Positions 47,106 to 56,880 are shown, numbered from the stretch's first letter. The stretch is DNA of 64,000 nt from Flavobacteriaceae bacterium CRH (GCA_001507425.1 LMAJ01000007.1:242598-306597); one strand, 5' to 3'. Notes: generated from the sequence alone by a model not told the origin. Translations and numbers: made by a program.

Positions 47106-48824
47106 TTAAACCTTCAACGAAAACCAAAACGTACTCCCCAATCCTAAATTACTCTCAACCCCAACATTCCCATTCTGAGCTTCAATAAATTCCTTGCTGA
47201 TAGCCAAACCTAATCCCGTTCCGGATTTCTGACTGCCCGGAACCTGAAAATATTTATCGAAAACTTTGTCTTTGTATCTGGCGTCAATTCCTTTTCCGGT
47301 ATCGATAACCTGAAATACGATTTGATTGTTTTCTTTTTTTAATCGGATGATAATGGTACTTTTTTCCGAAGAATATCGAATGGCATTCGACAAATAATTA
47401 ATCAAAACCCAGCCTGTTTTTTCGCTGTCGGCTTTTACGTCCTGCAGGTTTTCATCAGCATCAATTACCAATTTGATTTGTTTTTGATCAGCCTGAACTT
47501 TTACAGCTTCAACAGCATAATTTACAATTTCATGCGGATTGCTTTTTTCGATATTCAGCTGGATATTTCCAGTTTCCAATTGGGATAAATTGAGTAATTC
47601 TCCAGTAATTTTCAACAATCGCTGACTATCATCTTTTATGCTTTCAACCAATTGTTTTTGGTCGTCGTTCATATCGCCTGTTTTGCTATTTTCAAGCAAT
47701 TGAAGACTTAATTTAATAGAAGCAATTGGTGTTTTTAATTCGTGTGAAACGGTCGCAATGAAATTAGTTTTCGCAAAATCAAGTTCTTTAAAAAGCGTAA
47801 TATTTCGAAGAATAATGACATCGCCAATATTGATTTCTTTTTCTTCTCCTGTTGGAATTATAGTAATATTCAGAATTTCTTTTTCGAAATAACTTTCCTT
47901 TCCGTGTGCATAAATTTTAAGAGGTTGTTTTTTAGGAACATCAACATCTTCTTTTAAAATCAAAGAACGAATCAAGTCATTCGATAAGGCTAAATTGGAA
48001 GCCGATTTTCCAATAACATCTTCCAATTTCAGACCAATAATCTTTAACGCTTCATCATTGGCAAACAAAACAATCTGTTCATTGTCTAAACCAATAATAG
48101 GATCGTGCATATTATTGATAAGCGTTTCCAGTCGTTTCTTCTCAAAGAATAATTTATACAAATTACTGTCATTATATTCCTGAAGTTTCTTCGCCATTGT
48201 ATTAAATGATTTGGCTAAATCTCCATATTCATTATGATTGGTAAAATGCACCCGTTCCGAATAGTTTTTATTGGCAATTTCTTTAATACTCAGCGTTAAT
48301 TCCTTAATCGGATTGGCGATATTATTCGGCAGATTAACCAGTAAATTAAAAGCAATCAAAAAACATAAACTTCCCACAATGGCAATCCATAAATTAGCAT
48401 TTTCGGCAGTAAGTTTTGCAATGTCGCTTTTCTGTTTTATAGCATCCAGATTGAGTTTCATAATCGCAAAAATGTCCTGTCTGATTTGTGCTTTTACAGC
48501 TTCATTAGTACCGTTTTTTTCTAAAAGCGAAAAATCATTTTCTAGTTTAGTCGTTGCCTCTTTTTCACCAGGTTCGGTTACATTTTGTGTTTGTTTTTCA
48601 AGATATTCCTTAAAAACATGAATTTTATTATCAGGACTGTCTTTAATTTCATCCAAAGACAAAATCATATTTCGCGAATATTCCAGCGTATTATAATTTG
48701 CTTTCAGAATGTTCTCCGTGTCTGCTTTTATCAAAAAAACAGAATAGCCGCTTACTAACGAAAGTATAATGATCATTAAAAATAATAATCCAACACCCAG
48801 ATTCAATTTGGTTTTAATTCTCAT
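47106..48824 (-). CDS. HAMP-PAS histidine kinase of the kdp cluster
   Basis: Sensor kinase, 572 aa from the Met at 48824. There are two transmembrane helices (about 9-32 and 146-165), a helical periplasmic region, HAMP (about 166-222), PAS (about 230-340), HisKA with the phospho-His in ATVSHELKTPIAS (about residue 361), and HATPase_c with INYLSNAIRYS, IDTGKGID and GTGLGLAISKEF. It is the last gene of the kdp cluster and probably supplies the kinase part missing from the KdpD protein. An ATG 12 nt upstream is the alternative start. Confidence 0.9.
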   Translation of the reverse strand: MRIKTKLNLGVGLLFLMIIILSLVSGYSVFLIKADTENILKANYNTLEYSRNMILSLDEIKDSPDNKIHVFKEYLEKQTQNVTEPGEKEATTKLENDFSLLEKNGTNEAVKAQIRQDIFAIMKLNLDAIKQKSDIAKLTAENANLWIAIVGSLCFLIAFNLLVNLPNNIANPIKELTLSIKEIANKNYSERVHFTNHNEYGDLAKSFNTMAKKLQEYNDSNLYKLFFEKKRLETLINNMHDPIIGLDNEQIVLFANDEALKIIGLKLEDVIGKSASNLALSNDLIRSLILKEDVDVPKKQPLKIYAHGKESYFEKEILNITIIPTGEEKEINIGDVIILRNITLFKELDFAKTNFIATVSHELKTPIASIKLSLQLLENSKTGDMNDDQKQLVESIKDDSQRLLKITGELLNLSQLETGNIQLNIEKSNPHEIVNYAVEAVKVQADQKQIKLVIDADENLQDVKADSEKTGWVLINYLSNAIRYSSEKSTIIIRLKKENNQIVFQVIDTGKGIDARYKDKVFDKYFQVPGSQKSGTGLGLAISKEFIEAQNGNVGVESNLGLGSTFWFSLKV

Positions 48825-48935
48825 TTTATAAAACATTTTTTTTGTGAACCATATAAGTGATATAAGAAAAATATTAGAATTGTTTTTTTAACCGCAAAGT
48901 CCGCAAGGTTTTTTCTGCCAATATGTATATATACA

Positions 48936-48979
48936 CAAAGTTCGCAAAGCTTTATCAATACAAAGCTTTGCGAACTTTG
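48936..48979. repeat. Perfect 18-bp hairpin in a CGCAAAGTTCGCAAAG repeat
   Basis: CAAAGTTCGCAAAGCTTT (48936-48953) is the exact reverse complement of AAAGCTTTGCGAACTTTG (48962-48979); a further related arm (AACCGCAAAGTCCGCAAGG) lies at 48890. It fills the gap between kdpD and the histidine kinase. Confidence 0.8.
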
Positions 48980-49043
48980 CGGTTAAAAATCTACGCCCCT
49001 AATTAAAATGAACTTATATAACTTATATGGTTTAAATTTTTTT

Positions 49044-50168
49044 TCACGACAAAATAACAAGATCAACATTTGATAAAGACAGTTTGTTTAGCAAACGCCT
49101 GAAAATTGTTGTAGACAAAATTACTTTAAATAAATTCAAATGCGGTTTCCCGATGCAGACAGTTGTAATTTGTTTTTCTTCTGCAATAATCAAAATTGCA
49201 TCGGCAATATTTTTGTCTTCTAATTTAATGACTTCTGCACCCAATTGTACGGCAAGTTTAAAATTATTGATCAAATGTCGCTGTTTGTCTAATGCAATTT
49301 TTGTACTGCTTTCTTTTGGCGTTTCCACATACAAAACATACCAGCTTCCGTTATAATAACTTGCCAAACGTGCTGCTTTCCGTATCACAATTTTAGCTGT
49401 TTTATCATTACTGCTAATGCACGCCAACAATTTTTCATGACGTAAAGCATGAAGTTGAGGTACTTCATTTTCAACTTTCCGAACAACCTGACTCGCTACT
49501 TCTTTCAACGCCAGTTCTCGAAGCTGTAAAATCTGTTCCGATTTAAAAAAGTTTGTTAAAGCCGTTTGAATTTTATCCGGAGTATAAATTTTTCCTTCTT
49601 TTAAACGCGCAATCAAATCTTCCGCTGTCAAATCGATATTCACAACTTCATCTGCCAAACGCAAAACATTATCCGGAATCCGTTCCTGAACATCAATGTT
49701 GGTAATGCGTTTTACAGCTGAATTTAAACTCTCGATGTGCTGAATATTGACAGCCGAAATGACATTAATTCCTGCATCCAAAATTTCCAAAACATCCTGC
49801 CAGCGTTTTTCGTTTTTACTTCCTTCAGCATTTGTGTGCGCTAGTTCGTCTACAATAACCACTTCGGGTCTAAGATTGATAATCGCCTGAACATCGAGTT
49901 CCTCCAATTCTTTTCCTTTATAAAAAATCCTCCGTCGCGGAATAACGGGCAAACCAGATAAAAGCTCATGCGTTTCCTTCCGCATATGCGTTTCGATGTA
50001 ACCAATTTTCACATCAATTCCGTTCTTCAATAACGAATGCGCTTCCTGAAGCATACGAAAAGTTTTGCCCACACCGGCACTCATTCCAATGTAGATTTTA
50101 AACTTTCCTTTTCGTGATTTCTGAATTAAATCGAGAAAGTGCTGTGCGTTATTATTTTCGTTTTCCAT
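49044..50168 (-). CDS. kdpD: Truncated KdpD: sensor ATPase plus USP domain, no kinase
   Basis: Potassium/ATP-sensing part of KdpD, 374 aa. The KdpD domain has Walker A GMSAGVGKTFRML (about 28-40), the IGYIETH and Walker B VVIVDELAHTN motifs; a USP-like domain follows (about 245-374: LLACISSNDKTAKIVIRKAARLA...). The DUF4118 membrane part, GAF and kinase of enterobacterial KdpD (about 890 aa) are absent. The start at 50168 (MENENNN) is preferred over a GTG inside an intergenic repeat. It lies between a porin and a separate histidine kinase, which together could rebuild KdpD. Confidence 0.92.
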   Translation of the reverse strand: MENENNNAQHFLDLIQKSRKGKFKIYIGMSAGVGKTFRMLQEAHSLLKNGIDVKIGYIETHMRKETHELLSGLPVIPRRRIFYKGKELEELDVQAIINLRPEVVIVDELAHTNAEGSKNEKRWQDVLEILDAGINVISAVNIQHIESLNSAVKRITNIDVQERIPDNVLRLADEVVNIDLTAEDLIARLKEGKIYTPDKIQTALTNFFKSEQILQLRELALKEVASQVVRKVENEVPQLHALRHEKLLACISSNDKTAKIVIRKAARLASYYNGSWYVLYVETPKESSTKIALDKQRHLINNFKLAVQLGAEVIKLEDKNIADAILIIAEEKQITTVCIGKPHLNLFKVILSTTIFRRLLNKLSLSNVDLVILS

Positions 50169-50212
50169 ATTTTTTGCCACGAAGGCGCTAAGTCACAAAG
50201 TTTTTTTTTAAA

Positions 50213-50337
50213 GCCACAGATTACACAGATTGAAAGGATTATTTTTATTCGCCACGAATTCTTTTAAATAAAAATTCGTGAATTCGTGGCGAATAAATTA
50301 TCACAAAAAAATCCCTTTAATCTGTGTAATCTGTGGC
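50213..50337. repeat. Nested perfect inverted repeat (TCTGTG family)
   Basis: Outer arms GCCACAGATTACACAGATT (50213-50231) and AATCTGTGTAATCTGTGGC (50319-50337) are an exact 19-bp inverted pair. Inner arms ATTCGCCACGAATTC (50247-50261) and GAATTCGTGGCGAAT (50280-50294) are an exact 15-bp pair. It fills the gap between the porin and kdpD genes. Confidence 0.85.
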
Positions 50338-50350
50338 AAGAAATATTTTT

Positions 50351-51430
50351 CTAAAAACTAATCGCCAGCGAAGTCGTTACAAAAGTATTCGTATCCGTTG
50401 GAAGATTATCTTTATTTGTGAAAATTTCATCTTTGCTCGAAAGATTTCTCGCTTCAATTCTAAACATAACATTATCAGTAACTAAGTAATCAAAATTAGC
50501 TGAAAATCCGTAAGTTTTAAAACCGTTTGGTGTTTCAGTTGCTATGATAACACCTTTTTCGTCGCTGTAATATTCCCCGCGTGCTGCAAGCTGAATTTTA
50601 TCAGTTGGCTTGTATTGCAAAATCAAAACTGGCGAAAACCAAGTATCGTATTTATTACTATTTTTAGCCGATTGCTGAGATCCGACATCAAAACCAGCCG
50701 TAACATTTGTTTTCTCCGTTACTTTAAACTGTCCGAAAAAGTTATTAAAATAACGCCATTTTTTGTCGATATCCGGTTGCTCATTTCCAACATAAGTACT
50801 CCAGTTCAAAACCACTTTATCCGATGGTTTGTAGGTAACCTGAGTTCCAAAAGCAGGCGTTTGATTGCCTTCTACTTTCTCAATTCGTTGCCAGCCATTT
50901 AAGTACATTCCGGCCAAATACCATTTTCCAGATTCAGAGGTATAACCAATTTTAACTCCCGTTTCATAATAAGGAGAATTTTCGGCTAAAATGCTTCGGG
51001 TTAAAGTCTGGCAATCTTTTCCAATCGCACTTTCAAAACCAATATGCGACGGCATAATTCCCGCATCAATCCATAAATTATGACTTTGCGAAATCTTTAC
51101 ACCAACATTGGCTTCATAAACATTTTTTAGCAAACCTTGTTCAGCCGCCATATTATATTCGGCATAAGTTCCCGCCATCAAAGCAAAATTACCTCGAACA
51201 TTATCTTTTGAATAATTCACTTTTGCCAAACCCAAATTCAGGTTTACTTCATTGCTTTTATTGTAACTGTAAAAAAATCCCGGGCGCGTATGATCCTCCG
51301 GTTTTCCAAAATCATAACTATAATAAGCGTCTACATATCCTGAAAACGTAAACGGACTTTTTGTTTCTTCTTGCGCATGTAAATTGCTAAAACCAAAAGC
51401 GATTAAAGCAGTAAGTATTATTTTTTTCAT
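50351..51430 (-). CDS. Outer-membrane beta-barrel porin of the kdp cluster
   Basis: Predicted outer-membrane porin of 359 aa, of the OmpL/BBP2-like family. It has a signal peptide (MKKIILTALIAFGFSNLHAQ), then repeated amphipathic beta-strand segments (FTFSGYVDAYYSYDFG; VNLNLGLAKVNYS; NVMFRIEARNLSSKDE) and a C-terminal strand ending LAISF, the usual aromatic end. It probably lets K+ or another solute through the outer membrane before KdpFABC takes it across the inner membrane. The ATG at 51430 gives a clean signal peptide; an upstream TTG is less likely. Confidence 0.85.
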   Translation of the reverse strand: MKKIILTALIAFGFSNLHAQEETKSPFTFSGYVDAYYSYDFGKPEDHTRPGFFYSYNKSNEVNLNLGLAKVNYSKDNVRGNFALMAGTYAEYNMAAEQGLLKNVYEANVGVKISQSHNLWIDAGIMPSHIGFESAIGKDCQTLTRSILAENSPYYETGVKIGYTSESGKWYLAGMYLNGWQRIEKVEGNQTPAFGTQVTYKPSDKVVLNWSTYVGNEQPDIDKKWRYFNNFFGQFKVTEKTNVTAGFDVGSQQSAKNSNKYDTWFSPVLILQYKPTDKIQLAARGEYYSDEKGVIIATETPNGFKTYGFSANFDYLVTDNVMFRIEARNLSSKDEIFTNKDNLPTDTNTFVTTSLAISF

Positions 51431-51466
51431 TTTTGTGGTATTCAATTATTTATTAGTAGATTTTTT

Positions 51467-51547
51467 AGGATCTAATCCCGCTATCCGTTTCAATCTTTTG
51501 TGCCGAACCCCGGCACAAAAGGATTTCCACTACTATCGGGGCTAGGG
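51467..51547 (+). repeat. Flavo-1-like structured repeat
   Basis: It has ATCTTTTGTGCC and GGCACAAAAGGAT pairing as a 10-bp or longer hairpin with one bulge, flanked by TCCCGCTATCCG on the left and CTACTATCGGGGCTAGGG on the right that can also pair (CCCG with CGGG). It is nearly identical to 63879-63962. Confidence 0.75.
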
Positions 51548-51800
51548 TATTCGGGGTAAAAGGGCGTTTTCGTTTCCTGCAATCCCGAAGCTTCGGGACA
51601 AAACCTTGTAGGTATTAATTTTTAAATTTAGTTTTCGATTCCAATTCTCGCTATAGTTTTTCATCCTGAGGAACGAAGGATCACACTAGAAGCTCGACAA
51701 AGATTGGCGACTCTGTTTGTGGAATTTCGTTTGTTACCCCTCATTCCTCGGGATGACAGACTTTATGGTTACTTCGATAATAGTTGATGCAGATTTCATT

Positions 51801-51830
51801 CCTGGAATCCCGAAGCTTCGGGATTCCAGG
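51801..51830. repeat. Perfect 30-nt palindrome
   Basis: The half-site CCTGGAATCCCGAAG is followed directly by its exact reverse complement, with no loop. The centre is AAGCTT and the core is shared with the other CCCGAAGCTTCGGG sites. Confidence 0.9.
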
Positions 51831-51878
51831 ATAAAAACTTAGAATCTCAGTATCTTAGAACCTTAGCGTCTTAGAGTT

Positions 51879-52430
51879 TTAGCGAAGCGCATCAAGCGCA
51901 ACATTCAATTCCAAAACATTAACCGTTTCAGGCCCGACAACAGCCGTATTAATTTTAGATTCCACCAAAGCTTTTACTTTAGATTCATCCAGTTTTCTTT
52001 CTTTAGCAATACGTTTAACCTGAATCAAAGCACCTTGCGGAGAAATATTAGGATCCAATCCACTTCCTGAAGCAGTTACCATATCTGACGGAATCTCAGA
52101 TTTTTTCAAATACGGATGAACCAGTAAAAGCGTATCAATTCTTTTTTGAACCAAAGCCAAATAATCAGCATTGCTTGGTCCTTTGTTACTTCCGGCACTT
52201 CCGGCAGCATTATAATCCACAGCCGAAGGTCTTCCCCAGAAATAATTCGACTTATCGAATTTCTGACCTATTTTTTGGTAGCCAACCACTTTTCCATTAA
52301 CCAAAATAGTTTCTCCTTTTCCTTGATTGGGAGCAATTTGTGCGATTCCGTAAATCGCTAAAGGATAAATAACTGCGAATAAGATTAAAGTAAGCGCAGT
52401 AAGTTTTAATAGTGAAAATATATTTTTCAT
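51879..52430 (-). CDS. kdpC: K+-transporting ATPase subunit C
   Basis: Stabilising and chaperone-like subunit of the KdpFABC pump, 183 aa. One N-terminal membrane helix (LTALTLILFAVIYPLAIYGIA) is followed by a periplasmic domain with the family motifs FDKSNYFWGRPSAVDYNAAGSAGSNKGPSN, VTASGSGLDPNISPQGALIQVKRIA and the ending VNVLELNVALD. The gene follows kdpB by 167 nt; the spacer contains CTTAGA-type repeats. The usual length is 185-200 aa. Confidence 0.96.
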   Translation of the reverse strand: MKNIFSLLKLTALTLILFAVIYPLAIYGIAQIAPNQGKGETILVNGKVVGYQKIGQKFDKSNYFWGRPSAVDYNAAGSAGSNKGPSNADYLALVQKRIDTLLLVHPYLKKSEIPSDMVTASGSGLDPNISPQGALIQVKRIAKERKLDESKVKALVESKINTAVVGPETVNVLELNVALDALR

Positions 52431-52597
52431 TTTTTCTAAGATTCTAAGACTCTAAGATTTTAAGACTCTAAGTTTTTTTAGAAGCCCACTAATCCAAAGT
52501 CTAATTTTAAAATTTGAGTTTTTTGAATGATTCTGTTTTTTTTTGAAGACTCTAAGAGAAAAACCTTAGCAACTTAGAGTCTTAGCATCTCAGAACC

Positions 52598-54631
52598 TTA
52601 CATAAATAAGGCAACAACCAAATCAATTACTTTAATTCCGATAAAAGGGACAATCAATCCACCAAGACCATAAATCAAAAGATTTCTTTTTAAGATCGCA
52701 CTAGCTCCAATTGGTTTATAATCAACACCTCTCAGCGCAAGCGGAATAAGTATAGGAATGATAATCGCATTGAAAATTACTGCCGATAAAATGGCACTTT
52801 CAGGACTGTGCAAATGCATGATATTCAAACCTTGCAAAGCCGGAATCGCAGTAATAAAAAGTGCAGGAACAATCGCAAAATATTTGGCAACGTCATTCGC
52901 AATCGAGAACGTAGTTAAAGTACCGCGAGTCATTAAAAGTTGTTTTCCAATCTCGATAATCTCAATTAATTTTGTTGGGTCATTGTCAAGATCGACCATG
53001 TTTCCGGCTTCTTTTGCGGCCTGCGTTCCGCTGTTCATTGCAACACCTACATTCGCTTGCGCAAGGGCAGGAGCATCATTCGTTCCGTCGCCCATCATAG
53101 CAACAAGTTTACCAAGGTTTTGTTCGTTTTTGATGTAGTTCATTTTATCCTCAGGTTTCGCTTCGGCAATAAAATCATCAACACCGGCAGCTTCAGCAAT
53201 AAATTTCGCCGTAAGCGGATTATCTCCCGTCACCATCACCGTTTTTACGCCCATTTTTCTCAAACGGTCAAAACGTTCTTTCATTCCCGTTTTAATGATA
53301 TCCTGCAATTCGATAACACCCTGAACCTGATTGTTTTTAATCACGACCAATGGAGTTCCTCCGTTTGTAGAAATGTCAATTACTTTTTGGGCAGTATCTT
53401 CTGGAAAAGTATTTCCGGCCTGAAGCGAGATGTTTTTTGCAGCATCCTGAGCGCCTTTTCTAATATTGGTTCCATCTTTTAAAATAACTCCGGAAGTTCT
53501 GGTTTCAGCGGTAAATTTGATTAAAGTAGCACCTTCAATTGATAATTTATTGGCAGTTTCGGCTCCTGCCAGTTCCACGATACTTTTCCCTTCCGGAGTG
53601 TCATCTGCTAATGAACTTAACACAGCAGATTTTATAAAATCTTCTTCTGCGACACCTTTTGCAGGATAGAAGTTGGTTGCTTTTCTGTTTCCAATGGTGA
53701 TTGTCCCGGTTTTATCCAAAAGCAAAACATCAATATCTCCGGCAGTCTCAACTGCTTTTCCGGATTTTGTAATCACGTTGGCACGCAATGCTCTGTCCAT
53801 TCCTGCAATTCCAATCGCAGAAAGTAAACCTCCAATCGTAGTTGGAATCAAACAAACGAATAATGCAATAAAAGCAGCAATTGTAATAGGCGCGTTAGCA
53901 TAATCTGCAAACGGTTTTAGTGTAACACAAACAATAACGAAGATTAAGGTAAAAGCCGCCAATAAAATAGTTAAGGCGATTTCGTTTGGTGTTTTCTGAC
54001 GACTTGCGCCTTCAACCAAAGCAATCATTTTATCCAGAAAGCTTTCGCCAGGTTCAGAAGTTACGATTACTTTAATTTTATCAGACAATACTTTTGTTCC
54101 TCCGGTTACAGATGATTTATCACCTCCGGCTTCCCGAATTACAGGAGCACTTTCTCCTGTAATCGCGCTTTCGTCAATAGTGGCTAAACCTTCGATAATT
54201 TCGCCATCAGTTGCAATTAAGTCGCCTGATTCACAAATAAAAATATCTCCTTTTTTCAATTCAGATGAACTGATATTTTTAATTTCTCCATTTGGTAAAA
54301 TTTGTCTTGCCGGAGTTTCTTCACGTGTTTTTCGTAAACTATCAGCTTGTGCTTTTCCTCTGGCTTCGGCAATAGCTTCGGCAAAATTGGCAAACAAAAG
54401 CGTTGCCAGTAAAATTAAAAACACAATTAAATTATAAGTAAAACTGCCTTGATCAGTTGCTCCCATTAATATGGAAACACAAACGGCAAGCATAATTGCT
54501 GTTCCTATTTCTACGGTAAACATTACCGGATTTTTGATCATCATTTTTGGATTAAGCTTGACAAAAGATTGCACTAAGGCTTCTTTTACCTGCTTGCTTT
54601 CAAACAATGAAGTAGATTTATTAGTTGTCAT
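52598..54631 (-). CDS. kdpB: K+-transporting ATPase subunit B (P-type ATPase)
   Basis: Catalytic subunit of KdpFABC, 677 aa, which uses ATP to drive K+ uptake. The phosphorylation motif [11 protein letters not shown] is complete, with the TGES motif of the A domain (AITGESAPV), the nucleotide-binding HSP-like segment (DTPEGKSIV) and the [15 protein letters not shown] hinge. About seven membrane helices are visible. It starts 272 nt after kdpA, and that spacer carries an inverted repeat. Confidence 0.98.
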   Translation of the reverse strand: MTTNKSTSLFESKQVKEALVQSFVKLNPKMMIKNPVMFTVEIGTAIMLAVCVSILMGATDQGSFTYNLIVFLILLATLLFANFAEAIAEARGKAQADSLRKTREETPARQILPNGEIKNISSSELKKGDIFICESGDLIATDGEIIEGLATIDESAITGESAPVIREAGGDKSSVTGGTKVLSDKIKVIVTSEPGESFLDKMIALVEGASRQKTPNEIALTILLAAFTLIFVIVCVTLKPFADYANAPITIAAFIALFVCLIPTTIGGLLSAIGIAGMDRALRANVITKSGKAVETAGDIDVLLLDKTGTITIGNRKATNFYPAKGVAEEDFIKSAVLSSLADDTPEGKSIVELAGAETANKLSIEGATLIKFTAETRTSGVILKDGTNIRKGAQDAAKNISLQAGNTFPEDTAQKVIDISTNGGTPLVVIKNNQVQGVIELQDIIKTGMKERFDRLRKMGVKTVMVTGDNPLTAKFIAEAAGVDDFIAEAKPEDKMNYIKNEQNLGKLVAMMGDGTNDAPALAQANVGVAMNSGTQAAKEAGNMVDLDNDPTKLIEIIEIGKQLLMTRGTLTTFSIANDVAKYFAIVPALFITAIPALQGLNIMHLHSPESAILSAVIFNAIIIPILIPLALRGVDYKPIGASAILKRNLLIYGLGGLIVPFIGIKVIDLVVALFM

Positions 54632-54698
54632 TTTCTTGTAAAAAGTTAAATGTTATTTGTTAAATGTTATGCGCTAAAAACACATAGATTATAGAACA

Positions 54699-54786
54699 TA
54701 GCCCGTGGTTTCAACCACTGGGACGCAACGTATATCACAAGCTGTGTTACCGCCATCCGTGTCCCCGTGGTTGAAACCACGGGCTA
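54699..54786. repeat. Inverted CCCGTGGTTTCAACCAC pair
   Basis: The arm at 54699-54724 and the arm at 54761-54786 are 26-nt reverse complements with a single mismatch; each is also nearly self-palindromic (CCCGTGGTTTCAACCACGGG). It lies between kdpA and kdpB and resembles REP-type elements. Confidence 0.85.
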
Positions 54787-54903
54787 CATTAAATGCGAAT
54801 GATAAAATCGTTATTATAGCTATGTGTGAAAACGAGTTTTCTTTTTATTCTTTTTTATAGATTTAAATTCTATGTTTCTATGTGTTTAAAATATCCAGCA
54901 TTT

Positions 54904-56625
54904 TTATTTTAGTGTAAAATATTCTGCCAATGGACCTAAAGCCAACGCTGGAAAGAATGATAAAGCGGCGATAATGGCAATTACAGCGAAAACCATTATT
55001 CCGAAAATTGTGGTGTCGGTTTTTAAAGTTCCTGCACTTTCCGGAATGTATTTTTTGCTTGCCAATAAACCTGCAATTGCTAACGGTCCAATTATCGGAA
55101 TGAAACGGCTTAACAATAAAACAATTCCTGTAGTGATATTCCAGAACGGATTATTATCTCCTAAGCCTTCAAAACCAGAACCATTATTGGCAGCACTCGA
55201 AGTATATTCGTATAACATTTCAGAGAATCCGTGGTTCCCCGGATTATTTAACCAGCCTGTTGCGTTTCCGCTAAACCAATAACCCATTGCAGTGTCATGT
55301 GCAGTAAAATAAGAAGCTAAAGCAGTTCCGGCTAATATTAATAAAGGATGAAGAATAGCGATGAAAGCAGCAATTTTAACTTCCCGCGCTTCAATTTTCT
55401 TTCCTAAAAATTCAGGAGTTCGCCCCACCATTAATCCGGAGATAAATACAGCCAGAATAATGAAAATATAAAAGTTGAGGTAACCAACACCGCATCCCCC
55501 ATAAAATGCATTAATCATCATGGCTAATAATTGCATTGCTCCGGAAACTGGCATCGAACTATCGTGCATACTATTTACAGAACCTGTAGAAATTACCGTT
55601 GTAGCAATACTCCAGAACCCTGAAATTGCAGGTCCAAACCGAACTTCTTTTCCTTCCATCGCGCCGGTTGTTTGAGCAATTCCCATTTTTTCGATCGCAG
55701 GATTTCCGTTGATTTCACTCATAACTGTTGGAACTACTAAGAGTAAAAATCCAACCGTCATTACGCCAAAAATGATGTACGATAATTTTCTTTTGTTTAA
55801 GAAAAATCCAAGTGCAAAAATCATAGCAAACGGAACAATCATTTGCGCCCAAAGCTCAACAGCATTTGTAATATAAGTTGGATTTTCTAATGGATGCGCT
55901 GAATTAGCTCCAAAAAATCCACCTCCGTTTGTACCAATATGTTTAATGGCAATAAAAGCTGCTGCAGGTCCGCGAGAAACTTCTACAGTATCTCCTTGCA
56001 AAGTTGTAATAGCATCTTTTCCTTCAAAAGTCATAGGAGTTCCGCTAAAAACTAAAGCAATTGCTACAATAGCCGAAAGGGGTAATAAAATACGAGTACA
56101 ACTTTTGATGAAATAATTGTAGAAATTCCCAAGTTTATCCGTCGTTCTTTCTTTCATGGCAGTAAAAACCATTGCTGCAGCTGCGATTCCCACGCCAGCC
56201 GAAACAAATTGCAGGAACATTAAAACCAATTGTGATAAATAAGAAACACCGCTTTCTCCCGAATAATGCTGTAAATCGCAATTCACTAAAAATGAAATGG
56301 CAGTGTTAAATGCTAAATCCGGCAACATTGACGGGTTGTTATCCGGGTTTAAAAAAAGTGAACCCTGAAAAAGTAAAACAAAAAAGCAAAGAAAGAACCA
56401 AACCATATTGATACTTAAAAGTGCTTTTAAGTGTTGCTTCCAGTTCATTTCTTCAGCAGGATTTATACCACTGATTTTAAAAATAAATTTTTCAATTGGA
56501 TTGAAAATCGGGTCAAGAAGTGTTTTGTCTCCCAGGAAAACTTTAGCAATATATTTTCCAAAAGGAATTGCTAAAATAATGGTTAAGATAAAAATACCTA
56601 TGACTCCTAGTAATTCTGTGTTCAT
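54904..56625 (-). CDS. kdpA: K+-transporting ATPase subunit A
   Basis: Ion-conducting subunit of KdpFABC, 573 aa, related to Trk/Ktr channels. The selectivity segments are visible, with HIGTNGGGFFGANSAHPLENPT, FGPAISGFWSIATTVISTGSVNSM and YTSSAANNGSGFEGLG. About ten membrane helices. The Met at 56625 (MNTELLG) is the family start; 20 extra residues from an upstream Met are unlikely. It follows the two tiny peptides directly. Confidence 0.98.
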   Translation of the reverse strand: MNTELLGVIGIFILTIILAIPFGKYIAKVFLGDKTLLDPIFNPIEKFIFKISGINPAEEMNWKQHLKALLSINMVWFFLCFFVLLFQGSLFLNPDNNPSMLPDLAFNTAISFLVNCDLQHYSGESGVSYLSQLVLMFLQFVSAGVGIAAAAMVFTAMKERTTDKLGNFYNYFIKSCTRILLPLSAIVAIALVFSGTPMTFEGKDAITTLQGDTVEVSRGPAAAFIAIKHIGTNGGGFFGANSAHPLENPTYITNAVELWAQMIVPFAMIFALGFFLNKRKLSYIIFGVMTVGFLLLVVPTVMSEINGNPAIEKMGIAQTTGAMEGKEVRFGPAISGFWSIATTVISTGSVNSMHDSSMPVSGAMQLLAMMINAFYGGCGVGYLNFYIFIILAVFISGLMVGRTPEFLGKKIEAREVKIAAFIAILHPLLILAGTALASYFTAHDTAMGYWFSGNATGWLNNPGNHGFSEMLYEYTSSAANNGSGFEGLGDNNPFWNITTGIVLLLSRFIPIIGPLAIAGLLASKKYIPESAGTLKTDTTIFGIMVFAVIAIIAALSFFPALALGPLAEYFTLK

Positions 56626-56715
56626 AATTTTGAGATTATTTTTGTTGTGAAATGTGACTATTAAAAGGAGATTGACGGATAACATCTAACATCTTTCTTT
56701 TAGCTTTTCACATCA

Positions 56716-56793
56716 TTAAAATTTTTCGGGCTTGATTAATACATAAACCAAATACACGAAAACGGCGATTGAAACAATAAATAGTGCAGTCAT
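56716..56793 (-). CDS. kdpF: K+-transporting ATPase subunit F (25 aa)
   Basis: Single membrane peptide of 25 residues, translated by eye from the minus strand: hydrophobic core TALFIVSIAVFVYLVYVL and end IKPEKF. Size, helix and place directly before kdpA match KdpF, the small stabilising subunit. It starts 3 nt after the stop of the tiny frame upstream, so translation is probably coupled. It is too short for most gene finders. Confidence 0.8.
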   Translation of the reverse strand: MTALFIVSIAVFVYLVYVLIKPEKF

Positions 56794-56796
56794 GAT

Positions 56797-56880
56797 TTAG
56801 ATTTTTTCAAAAAATTCAACTGTTTTAAAACAAATGGCAAAAAGCAAAACGGCCAATGCGAGTAAAAGAAAAGTGATCAT
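56797..56880 (-). CDS. Tiny membrane peptide upstream of kdpF (27 aa)
   Basis: Frame ATG-TAA on the minus strand of 27 residues: a hydrophobic helix (ITFLLLALAVLLFAICF), then KTVEFFEKI. It has the same single-helix architecture as KdpF and ends 3 nt before it. I know no named family. The reading frame, its in-operon position and its helix make it credible as a second small subunit or regulator of the pump, but this is inference. Confidence 0.55.
   Translation of the reverse strand: MITFLLLALAVLLFAICFKTVEFFEKI

Larger units (their letters stand above)
51431..51878. repeat. Repeat-rich gap between kdpC and the porin gene
   Basis: About 450 nt with no gene. It contains the Flavo-1-like element (51467-51547), TCCCGAAGCTTCGGGA (51583-51598), a TCATCCTGAGGAACGA (51661-51676) / TCATTCCTCGGGATGACA (51741-51758) pair, a perfect 30-nt palindrome (51801-51830; half-site CCTGGAATCCCGAAG) and a CTTAGAATCTCAG run before kdpC's stop. 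Confidence 0.8.

Noticed and set aside
49044..50168. Complete KdpD
   Set aside because: The protein ends after the USP domain; no membrane or kinase domain follows in any frame before the repeat, so it is a naturally short form and not a frameshifted gene.
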